19,388 bases of DNA from Clostridium sp. CAG:138. GTDB lineage: Bacteria > Bacillota > Clostridia > Christensenellales > CAG-138. The stretch spans positions 1 through 19,388 of the forward strand of contig FR879704.1 in the NCBI GenBank assembly GCA_000435055.1. The letters are read 5' to 3'. Shown here in pieces: positions 13,582 to 19,388 of the stretch (position 1 is the first letter of the stretch; each line of letters begins with the position of its first letter). The position numbers and the translations under genes are program-made. The notes below the pieces were generated by a model. The model was not told where the DNA came from. It ran no database searches and saw nothing but the letters and a program-made list of their open reading frames with translations.

Positions 13582-13612
13582 AAATAAAAAACAAGCCGGG
13601 ACGCCGCCCGAC
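13582..13612 (-). terminator. Candidate leader terminator or short-RNA end
   Basis: On the minus strand GTCGGG-N6-CCCGGC forms a 6-bp stem (with a G-U pair that exists only on this strand) followed directly by TTGTTTTTTATTT. It lies about 30-60 bases into the transcript expected from the promoter at 13648-13676, and 280 bases upstream of the NYN start. Confidence 0.45.
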
Positions 13613-13647
13613 GAGGAGTGTTGTCCTTCATTGCCGGTATCACTGCT

Positions 13648-13676
13648 ATTATAACAAACAACATAAAAATTTGCAA
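13648..13676 (-). promoter_or_regulatory. Candidate NYN gene (or short RNA) promoter
   Basis: Minus strand TTGCAA (13671-13676), 17 bases, perfect TATAAT (13648-13653). Start near 13641 would give the NYN gene an unusually long leader of about 340 bases. Confidence 0.5.
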
Positions 13677-13833
13677 CACTTTTTAAGTAATTTCGTCACT
13701 TCGGGACGAAAGAAAAAGGCGGGGTCGCGGCGGTGTATCCGTCTTTCGCGCAGGAGGGCTTCCGCAATCCGCCGAGTTTGCGTCAGTCTGCAAAAAAACG
13801 TGAAATTTGTCACAAATTATTAAAAAATCAGCA

Positions 13834-13862
13834 TTGCTGTCCGCGCACTCGGGGTTTATAAT
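13834..13862 (+). promoter_or_regulatory. Promoter of the M23 gene, start at the ATG
   Basis: TTGCTG (13834-13839), 17 bases, perfect TATAAT (13857-13862). The expected transcription start, about seven bases after the -10, coincides with the A of the ATG at 13869, implying a leaderless message. Confidence 0.5.
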
Positions 13863-13868
13863 ATCAGC

Positions 13869-15179
13869 ATGGCAAGGAATAAACCAAGAAAACTTAAAAA
13901 GGCTGCTTCCGAAAGGTTCCGCCTGTCCGGTGCGGACGGCAATGAGGAGTCCGGTGCGGATGTCAATGAGGGGAAAACAAACTTCAATGCATCGGATGCT
14001 TCGGACATGCGAGGTAAAGAAAAAAACAACGGAGCATACAGGAAACACAGCGTTATTTCTTTCATAATATGCGAGGTGCTTGCTGATGTCGCCGCTGTTG
14101 CTTTGATATTGCTCGGCAGAACGGGGGCGGAGCGGTACGGCAGTGCTTCCGTGCCTGCGACGGATGATACTGCGGATGCAGGGAAGGAAAACGCCGCGAC
14201 GTTTGATGAGAACGGAGATGGAGAAAATCGCGGCTTTACCGTTGAACCGACAGAAGAGGTTTCGGATACGCCGTTCCCGCAGGGTGAAACTTTGGCGCAC
14301 GTTAAAACGACCGTCATTGCGGACGGCAGCCCGATCGCAACGCTTGCAAGCGGCAGCGCGGCGGAGGAGCTTATTGAAGCCGTGCGTACATATTTCGATG
14401 GTTTTGTGAACAAAAGCGGAGCGGTCACATCGTTTTTGAATGAAATCGGTTTTGTTGAGGCGGACGAAAATGCGGCGGTCATGCCCTATGATGAGGCATT
14501 TGCGTTTCTGACAGGCAGCAGCACGCCGCTAAGGGTTCAAAGCAGGCTTATTGAGCATGAATTTGTAACGATTCCGTATGAGGTATCGACGGTTAACAGC
14601 AGCGATTTTTACTGCGGGACCCGCTTTGTTGCCGAATACGGACGGAACGGCAAAAAAATGAGTGCTTATGAATACATTTATATTAACGGCACGCTTCAAA
14701 GCAGCCGAATGCTTGAGAGCGAGTATCTTGACCTGCCGCTGAAAGAAACCGTTGTCATCGGAACAAGACCGCGCCCGGCAGCAAACGGAATAACAACGGG
14801 TGAATACCCCGCTTCGGGTATTGCATTTGCAAGGCCCGTTGATGCTGCTGTTGTGCGCTTTTTCGGACTGCTTAACGGCAGCATGCATGAGGGCGTGGAT
14901 TTTGCGGCGAACAGAGGCGAAAACTGCAAGGCAGCGGCAGCAGGAACCGTTGTTGCGGTGCTTGAGCGCGACAGCATGGGTTTGACCGTGTATGTTCGTC
15001 ACGAAAACGGTTTTGCAACCGTTTATGCAGGGCTTGAAAAGGCGCATGTTTCCGTCGGAACAACCGTTGCAGCGGGCGACATAATCGGCACGGCGGGTGC
15101 GGACGGAATACATTTCGGCATTTATGCAAACGGGGTTCCGTGCGACCCGAAAGCCTATATAAGCGGGCTTATGCAGTGA
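13869..15179 (+). CDS. Membrane-anchored LytM/M23 protein, catalytic His lost (SpoIIQ-like)
   Basis: A 436-residue protein: basic, disordered cytoplasmic N-terminus (1-60), one transmembrane helix (about 61-83), a long extracytoplasmic region (84-320) and a LytM/M23 domain (about 316-430). The three zinc ligands of the family are present: His340 and Asp344 in HEGVD, and His415 in GIHFG. Both catalytic histidines are replaced by glycine: Gly388 in YAGL (normally YAHL) and Gly413 (normally HxH). A non-hydrolytic peptidoglycan or protein-binding role is inferred. The architecture and position before murA recall SpoIIQ, which lies in the murA-spoIID-spoIIQ region of Bacillus, but no spoIID is here. 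No ribosome binding site precedes the ATG; an internal Met47 is the other possible start. A 24-base tandem duplication lies in the N-terminal part. Confidence 0.85.
   Translation: MARNKPRKLKKAASERFRLSGADGNEESGADVNEGKTNFNASDASDMRGKEKNNGAYRKHSVISFIICEVLADVAAVALILLGRTGAERYGSASVPATDDTADAGKENAATFDENGDGENRGFTVEPTEEVSDTPFPQGETLAHVKTTVIADGSPIATLASGSAAEELIEAVRTYFDGFVNKSGAVTSFLNEIGFVEADENAAVMPYDEAFAFLTGSSTPLRVQSRLIEHEFVTIPYEVSTVNSSDFYCGTRFVAEYGRNGKKMSAYEYIYINGTLQSSRMLESEYLDLPLKETVVIGTRPRPAANGITTGEYPASGIAFARPVDAAVVRFFGLLNGSMHEGVDFAANRGENCKAAAAGTVVAVLERDSMGLTVYVRHENGFATVYAGLEKAHVSVGTTVAAGDIIGTAGADGIHFGIYANGVPCDPKAYISGLMQ
13926..13973 (+). repeat. 24-base tandem duplication in the M23 gene
   Basis: TCCGGTGCGGA begins both copies (13926-13949 and 13950-13973), which differ at three positions. 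In protein it gives SGADGNEE then SGADVNEG (residues 20-35), in the disordered cytoplasmic tail and in frame. It looks like a fairly recent slippage event. Confidence 0.8.
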
Positions 15180-15185
15180 ATGAAC

Positions 15186-15205
15186 AGCATGTGACCATGC
15201 TTTTT
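15186..15205 (+). terminator. Short hairpin after the M23 gene
   Basis: AGCATG (15186-15191) and CATGCT (15196-15201) form a 6-bp stem with a 4-base loop followed by TTTT. It is a weak but correctly placed terminator, six bases after the M23 stop. Confidence 0.45.
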
Positions 15206-15261
15206 CAATGCGGAAACAGTGTTTTGAACCGCTGACAGAACAAATTTTGCTTTTATGCGGG

Positions 15262-15290
15262 TTGCCAAACTCTGCCGCCTGTGTTAAAAT
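15262..15290 (+). promoter_or_regulatory. murA promoter
   Basis: TTGCCA (15262-15267), 17 bases, TAAAAT (15285-15290). Predicted start near 15297 gives a leader of about 184 bases before the murA ATG. It suggests murA is transcribed separately from the M23 gene. Confidence 0.6.
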
Positions 15291-15480
15291 CAAAATGTGA
15301 CTGCAATTCCGCATTGAAGAATAAACAGCCTCCGGGAATATGCAAAACAAACTCGGTTTGCGTTTCGGATGCAGCTGTGCGGTTGTTCCTTTTTCAGAAT
15401 CCGAAAACGGAGCGGTATTTCGCGGGTTGCAAAATAGAATTACTGTTTAAATTATTAAATTTATATAATACGGAGTTTAT

Positions 15481-16761
15481 ATGGCTTTTTTTGAAATTCG
15501 CGGCGGAATCCCGCTTCGCGGCAGCGTGACCGTGAGCGGCGCAAAGAACGCTGCACTGCCGATAATATGTGCATCGATAATGGCAGATGAACCTTGCAGA
15601 ATCGAAAACCTGCCCGATATAGAGGATGTTCATCGAATCACGGAGATTTTGAGTTCAATGGGTGCAGCGATTACGCGCCCCGCTCCGGGCGTTGTTGTTA
15701 TCGATCCGCGAACAATAAAGTCCCACAGCGTAACAAACGAAATGGCGGCCAAGCTGCGTGCGTCGTATTACATGCTCGGTGCGCTGCTCGGAAAATTCCG
15801 CCGTGCCGAAATTGCTCAGCCGGGCGGGTGTGCGATCGGACAGCGTCCCATGGATTATCATATCAACGGAATGCGCGCTCTCGGAGCAAATGTGCAGGAT
15901 CGCTTCGGCATAGTTACCGCCTCGGCCGACAAGCTTCGCGGTGCGGAGATTTATCTTGATATGGCAAGCGTCGGTGCAACGATAAACATTATGCTTGCCG
16001 CATGTCGTGCAGAGGGCAAAACCGTGATAAACAACGCCGCACGCGAACCCCATGTTGTTGACGTGGCAAATTTTCTCAATACCATGGGAGCAAACATTCG
16101 CGGTGCGGGAACGAATGTTATCCGCATAACGGGCTGCGATGCGCTGCACGGCTGCACCTATGCGATAATACCCGACCAAATCGAAGCGGGTACTTTCATG
16201 ATTGCCGCTGCCGCAACACAGGGAAATGTTGTGATTAACAACGTCATACCTGCGCACCTTGAGGCAATTTCCGCAAAGCTTATGGAATGCGGAGTGGAGG
16301 TCATTGAAGGGGATAACGGCAACGATTTTTACATGCAGATTATTTCAAACTCCCGCCCGCGTGCGGTGAATATCAAAACTCTGCCGTATCCCGGTTTTCC
16401 GACGGATTTGCAGCAGCCGATGACCGCATTGCTGGCGGTTGCACAGGGCAACAGCTTCATCACGGAGAATCTGTTTGAGGACAGGTTTAACCATGTTCGT
16501 GAGCTCAACCGCATGGGTGCAAACATAATCGTGAACGGCAGAACCGCAACCGTGATCGGCGTTGATAAGCTCTACGGCACCGATATCTATGCTTCCGACC
16601 TGCGTGCGGGCGCGGCAATGATAGTTGCGGCTCTGATGGCGGAAGGAACTGCCCGTGTGCGAAATATCTATTATATCGACAGGGGATACGAAAAACTCGA
16701 ACATAAGCTCCGCGCTCTCGGTGCCGATATTAAGCGCATCGAAGAGCCTGACGAAGAGTGA
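15481..16761 (+). CDS. murA: UDP-N-acetylglucosamine 1-carboxyvinyltransferase
   Basis: A 426-residue cytosolic enzyme that transfers enolpyruvate from PEP to UDP-GlcNAc, the first committed step of peptidoglycan synthesis and the fosfomycin target. SGAKNAALP (19-27) carries Lys22 and Asn23; the catalytic loop AQPGGCAIGQRPMD has Cys117, so the enzyme should be fosfomycin-sensitive rather than of the Asp-variant type; PGFPTDLQQP (304-313) has the catalytic Asp309; and FEDRFNHVREL follows. The length is typical. The ribosome binding site is weak (CGGAG at 15471-15475). It follows the SpoIIQ-like gene and has its own promoter and terminator. Confidence 0.97.
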   Translation: MAFFEIRGGIPLRGSVTVSGAKNAALPIICASIMADEPCRIENLPDIEDVHRITEILSSMGAAITRPAPGVVVIDPRTIKSHSVTNEMAAKLRASYYMLGALLGKFRRAEIAQPGGCAIGQRPMDYHINGMRALGANVQDRFGIVTASADKLRGAEIYLDMASVGATINIMLAACRAEGKTVINNAAREPHVVDVANFLNTMGANIRGAGTNVIRITGCDALHGCTYAIIPDQIEAGTFMIAAAATQGNVVINNVIPAHLEAISAKLMECGVEVIEGDNGNDFYMQIISNSRPRAVNIKTLPYPGFPTDLQQPMTALLAVAQGNSFITENLFEDRFNHVRELNRMGANIIVNGRTATVIGVDKLYGTDIYASDLRAGAAMIVAALMAEGTARVRNIYYIDRGYEKLEHKLRALGADIKRIEEPDEE

Positions 16762-16783
16762 ACACTGTCCGCATATCGGTCGG

Positions 16784-16819
16784 AATCAACCGATAAATCA
16801 ACCGATAAATCAACCGATA
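16784..16819. repeat. Three perfect 12-base tandem repeats after murA
   Basis: AATCAACCGATA is repeated exactly at 16784-16795, 16796-16807 and 16808-16819. An inverted partner, TATCGGT, lies at 16774-16780, so each copy can form a 7-bp hairpin with it. It is non-coding, in the 3' region of murA. Confidence 0.85.
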
Positions 16820-16860
16820 ATTGAACAGAACGGATTAAGCTGTTTTGATAAAAAAGCAAC

Positions 16861-16899
16861 GGGGCCGCTGCGGTGAATGCAGCAGTCCTGTTTGGTTTA
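16861..16899. terminator. Terminator between murA and the two-TM gene
   Basis: GGGGCCGCTGC (16861-16871) pairs with GCAGCAGTCCT (16879-16889) over 11 positions with one mismatch and two G-U pairs, followed by GTTTGGTTTA. On the minus strand the stem is followed by GTTGCTTTTTTATC. It sits between convergent genes and could serve both. Confidence 0.55.
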
Positions 16900-16900
16900 T

Positions 16901-18211
16901 TTAAGCCGATGCAGAGTTTTTTTCATGCAAAAAATCTATTAGCATGGCTAATGAACCGGAAACCGACGGCAACATTTTGTAGATTCTACCGTTACGTACC
17001 ATCATCGAAGGGAAAAGGGCCATTTTACCTTGAAGTAACTCATCTTCACTTATACTGAGCAGCACCTTTCCATCTTCAAGAGGCCAGATTGCATTCTGCA
17101 TCGCAGACTTTTTAGAAGATAATCGAAAACGTGATATAATTTCACTAAGCGAATCTTTTACCTTTGCGTAGAAAAGCAGCTGAGGTTTCCCGCCTTCAAC
17201 AATATCACGGTAAGCCGAAATGAATTGTACATCAGAAACGCATTGCACTGGAATTTTTAATTCATCTTGTATCTCCATATTAATGCAATCTATCAGTCCA
17301 CTGGTTGTCAGCTCTTTATTCTTGCCAAGAGCATACTTGGCTTTTACTGAAGCATTGACACTGCAACCCCAAGTGTTTTTTCCTATGGATAACTTTTTGC
17401 TTCTGAGAATAAGTATGATAAATGAATCGCTGGAAGAAATAAAACCATTAAATCCCAAATGGTTTGAAAGCTTGGATTCGGAAAGCGTACTTATAAAGGG
17501 TCCATACTCAAACAAGCTTCTAACTGATAATCCATTGAATTGATAATCCATTGCGCGGTTAGTTACCAGTGAATGGAAGTAAGTAGTCCTGCTTGTATGC
17601 AACGTAAAAACGTTATTATCCAGATGCCAGCCATCAACTCGGATACAAAGTTGATTATATATAGATGAAGTTTTATGAGCAGACAGTAATTCGCTATAAT
17701 GCTTAGTAATAATTTCAGGAGGCTCGTATATTGAGCTTGCTATGTCGCAAATAGTAATGGAGCTGATTGGTACTTTGTTCAGCTTTGCACATATAATAAT
17801 TGGAAATACAATATTGTTTTTTTGCTTAAGGCCTCTTATTCCTGTAATTTTCTTTAAATTTGAGGAAGACGCTTTCGAATTGTTATAAGTTAAAAAAACA
17901 CCTTGTTCATCGTCTGTGGAAACATATTGATTTAATAACAAATCATAGTTTTCACATAATTTTGCACCGTCCTCTAATGAATTCAATGTTTTTCTTTTTA
18001 AAACAACAGCAAACCAATTGAGAATACCAGTAGCAATAATTGAGAAAAATATTGTCCAGTCAAATAATTCAATTTTAGACTTGCCGAATAATAGCACATA
18101 AAAATATATAACAGCTAAAACGAATAATGCAATAAGACAATATAGCCCATCATTTTTAATGAAATTGTAAAAAAATAATTTATATTTCCTATTCATTTTG
18201 GGTAATTTCAT
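16901..18211 (-). CDS. Two-TM membrane protein with Nudix-like C-terminal region, AT-rich
   Basis: A 436-residue protein I cannot place firmly. Two transmembrane helices lie at about 22-43 and 51-71 with a short loop, so the bulk is probably cytoplasmic. A middle region (80-225) has no recognised motif. Residues about 250-355 resemble a Nudix fold: NHLGFNGFISSSDSFIILILR, WGCSVNASVKAKYALGK and NMEIQDELKIP (311-321), which matches only the core of a Nudix box (E-U-x-D-E-L); the usual Arg is Met312, so activity is uncertain. AAGGA is about eight bases before the ATG. Codon and base use differ sharply from the neighbours: two sampled 60-base lines (18061-18180) have 14 and 13 G+C, against 31 in a murA line. 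Acquisition by transfer, possibly a defence or signalling effector, is an inference. Confidence 0.7.
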   Translation of the reverse strand: MKLPKMNRKYKLFFYNFIKNDGLYCLIALFVLAVIYFYVLLFGKSKIELFDWTIFFSIIATGILNWFAVVLKRKTLNSLEDGAKLCENYDLLLNQYVSTDDEQGVFLTYNNSKASSSNLKKITGIRGLKQKNNIVFPIIICAKLNKVPISSITICDIASSIYEPPEIITKHYSELLSAHKTSSIYNQLCIRVDGWHLDNNVFTLHTSRTTYFHSLVTNRAMDYQFNGLSVRSLFEYGPFISTLSESKLSNHLGFNGFISSSDSFIILILRSKKLSIGKNTWGCSVNASVKAKYALGKNKELTTSGLIDCINMEIQDELKIPVQCVSDVQFISAYRDIVEGGKPQLLFYAKVKDSLSEIISRFRLSSKKSAMQNAIWPLEDGKVLLSISEDELLQGKMALFPSMMVRNGRIYKMLPSVSGSLAMLIDFLHEKNSASA

Positions 18212-18279
18212 TCAAGAAATCCTTCTATTGTCAAAAACAAAATTAAATTTGATTCATAGGCATTCGCAAACCTTAACTT

Positions 18280-18311
18280 GGCTGACGCATTTTCATAATT
18301 ATGCATCAGCC
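18280..18311. repeat. Inverted repeat between upp and the two-TM gene
   Basis: GGCTGACGCAT (18280-18290) and ATGCATCAGCC (18301-18311) pair over 11 positions with one mismatch and a 10-base loop. It lies where an upp terminator is expected, but no T run follows on the minus strand. It could also mark the edge of the AT-rich insertion. Confidence 0.45.
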
Positions 18312-18344
18312 ATTATAATACAATCGGTGATTCAAAATGCGGAC

Positions 18345-18986
18345 TTATTTCGTTCCGAAAATCCTGTCGCCGGCATCGCCGAGACCGGGAACGATATAGC
18401 CGTGATCGTTGAGATGGCTGTCAACCGCGGCGGTGTAGATGACAACATCGGGGTGCAGCTTATGCAGCATTTCAATGCCCTCGGGAGCGGCAACAAGGCA
18501 CATCAGGCGAACGGTTTTGCAGCCTGCTTCCTTGACGATGCGAATACCCTCGGCAGCGGAGCCGCCGGTTGCAAGCATGGGGTCAACAACGATCATATCG
18601 CGCTCGGAGGTGTCACCGGGCAGCTTGCAGTAATAGCTGACAGGCTTGAGCGTCTCGGGGTCGCGATAAAGCCCGATATGTCCGACTTTTGCGGCGGGAA
18701 TCAGCTCCATGACGCCCTCTGCCATGCCGAGACCGGCGCGGAGAATGGGAACGATGCCGAGTTTGCGTCCTGCAAGCACTCTTGCGCGCATTGATGCAAC
18801 GGGAGTTTCAATGTCAACTTCCTCCATGGGAAGGTCACGGGTGACTTCATATGCCATGAGCGTGGACAGCTCGTTGAGCAGCATACGGAAATCCTTTGTG
18901 CCGGTGTTTTTGTCCCTCATGAGGGTGAGCTTGTGCTGAACGAGAGGATGGTCGATAACGACAACGTTTTCCATGTAGTTTTTCAT
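18345..18986 (-). CDS. upp: Uracil phosphoribosyltransferase
   Basis: A 213-residue cytosolic salvage enzyme that makes UMP from uracil and PRPP. Visible are the N-terminal HPLVQHKLTLMRDK (13-26), PILRAGLGMAEG, the PRPP-binding loop MIVVDPMLATGGSA and the C-terminal uracil-binding stretch NDHGYIVPGLGDAGDRIFGTK-like end. Length is typical. AAAGGGG (about 18994-19000) lies eight bases before the ATG; a second Met at codon 5 lacks a ribosome binding site. It follows rpiB by 58 bases on the same strand, a common Clostridia arrangement, and is probably co-transcribed with it. Confidence 0.97.
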   Translation of the reverse strand: MKNYMENVVVIDHPLVQHKLTLMRDKNTGTKDFRMLLNELSTLMAYEVTRDLPMEEVDIETPVASMRARVLAGRKLGIVPILRAGLGMAEGVMELIPAAKVGHIGLYRDPETLKPVSYYCKLPGDTSERDMIVVDPMLATGGSAAEGIRIVKEAGCKTVRLMCLVAAPEGIEMLHKLHPDVVIYTAAVDSHLNDHGYIVPGLGDAGDRIFGTK

Positions 18987-19044
18987 TGTTAATACCCCTT
19001 TGTAAAATTATTGATTAAATAAGTTGAAATCAAGCAAGAAGCTT

Positions 19045-19388
19045 TTATCTGCATTCGTAATCGGAAATTTTGCCGATGCGGCGTTCGTGCCTGCCGCCGG
19101 CAAATTCGGTGCAGAGCCATGTTTTGACGATCGCCTTTGCGGTTTCAATGCCGATGATCCTTCCGCCCATTGCAAGCATGTTGGAATCATTATGCTGACG
19201 GGTCAGTTCCGCGGAAAGAACATCTCCGCAGAGTGCGCAGCGAATGCCGCGAACCTTGTTTGCGCAGATAGAAACACCGATGCCGGTGCCGCAGATGAGT
19301 ATTCCGCGGTCAAACTCGCCGGAGGCAACAGCTTCTGCGGCGGGAAACGCGATGTCGGGATAATCCATACTGTCGGTTGAATAACAGC
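19045..19388 (-). CDS. rpiB: Ribose-5-phosphate isomerase B, partial (5' end outside window)
   Basis: The C-terminal 113 or so residues of an RpiB/LacA/LacB sugar isomerase, which interconverts ribose 5-phosphate and ribulose 5-phosphate. The frame stays open to the right edge (CYSTDS before MDYPDIAFP), so the gene begins outside; the family is about 145-150 residues. The catalytic-Cys segment ILICGTGIGVSICANKVRG and the following TRQHNDSNMLAMGGRIIG stretch with its conserved histidine are intact, as is the C-terminal HERRIGKI. It is upstream of upp in the same orientation. RpiB is preferred over LacAB because of the nucleotide-salvage neighbour. Confidence 0.93.
   Translation of the reverse strand, partial: CYSTDSMDYPDIAFPAAEAVASGEFDRGILICGTGIGVSICANKVRGIRCALCGDVLSAELTRQHNDSNMLAMGGRIIGIETAKAIVKTWLCTEFAGGRHERRIGKISDYECR

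Larger units (their letters stand above)
13300..13868. other. Gene-free region between NYN gene and M23 gene
   Basis: No coding region is convincing. It contains a minus-strand promoter (13648-13676) followed by a possible terminator (13582-13612), then about 280 bases to the NYN start that carry short hydrophobic frames without ribosome binding sites. A 7-bp TTTCGTC/GACGAAA hairpin lies near 13691-13711, and the plus-strand promoter of the M23 gene at 13834-13862. Confidence 0.5.
15180..15480 (+). other. Gene-free leader region before murA
   Basis: It holds a small hairpin after the M23 stop, a good promoter at 15262-15290, and about 180 bases of leader. The last 50 bases are very AT-rich and include a second TATAAT (15464-15469) without a good -35. 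I see no riboswitch consensus and no supported small gene. Confidence 0.5.

Noticed and set aside
13400..13594. Short hydrophobic reading frames on the minus strand upstream of the NYN gene
   Set aside because: They start at TTG or ATG codons without ribosome binding sites, several frames look alike, and no family is recognised.
14529..15350. A 273-codon open frame antisense to the M23 gene
   Set aside because: The plus strand encodes a recognisable LytM domain; the antisense frame has no start signals or family features.
16784..16819. Possible CRISPR-like array
   Set aside because: The 12-base units are directly adjacent with no spacers; it is a simple tandem repeat.
16938..16952. ATTAGC-ATG-GCTAAT palindrome resembling the feo operator
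   Set aside because: Its spacer is three bases, not four, and it lies within the 3' coding end of the two-TM gene, so it is probably chance.

Overview
The window looks like a chromosomal segment of an anaerobic, Gram-positive-type Clostridia (Bacillota), probably an uncultured gut lineage. The support is the family mix: an archaeal-type aspartyl-tRNA synthetase, pyruvate phosphate dikinase, DegV, DUF1836 and DUF2325 proteins, a feoA-feoA-feoB cluster with a FeoB-associated Cys-rich peptide, and an M23 membrane protein beside murA. Strong Shine-Dalgarno sites and sigma-A-type promoters with 17-base spacers agree with this. No rRNA, tRNA, CRISPR array, transposase or integrase was seen.

Layout. 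1-583: the first codons of a minus-strand gene with a signal-peptide-like start, its promoter, and the degV terminator. 584-2420: degV (minus) diverging from a DUF1836 regulator (plus). 2692-4026: archaeal-type aspS. 4027-4704: a gene-free gap with the aspS terminator, a consensus minus-strand promoter that appears to make a roughly 75-nt RNA ending in its own terminator, and the feo promoter with three palindromic operators. 4705-8616: an iron uptake operon (two FeoA, FeoB, a Cys-rich membrane peptide, an HMA-domain protein). 8847-9125: a DUF2325 gene with the same palindrome upstream. 9334-11961: ppdK (minus). 12202-12444: a small hydrophilic protein. 12532-13299: a NYN-domain putative nuclease (minus) with a possible leader terminator. 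13869-15179: a membrane-anchored LytM/M23 protein that keeps the zinc ligands but has lost both catalytic histidines, in a SpoIIQ-like position upstream of murA (15481-16761). 16901-18211: a strongly AT-rich, probably acquired gene for a two-TM protein with a Nudix-like C-terminal half. 18345-end: upp and a truncated rpiB (minus), probably co-transcribed.

How the parts fit. The clearest local system is iron. The palindrome GTTAGC-N4-GCTAAY occurs three times in the feo leader, 33-34 bases apart starting at the predicted transcription start, once just before feoB, and once before the DUF2325 gene. This looks like one regulon, probably under a DtxR-family iron repressor encoded elsewhere, and it links DUF2325 to iron. 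The M23-murA pair concerns the cell envelope or sporulation. ppdK, upp and rpiB are central and nucleotide metabolism. The least explained items are the two-TM Nudix-like gene, the short RNA at about 4168-4242, the degenerate M23 protein and its possible leaderless mRNA, and the Cys cluster in the DUF1836 protein. All functional calls come from reading the sequence; no database search was run.
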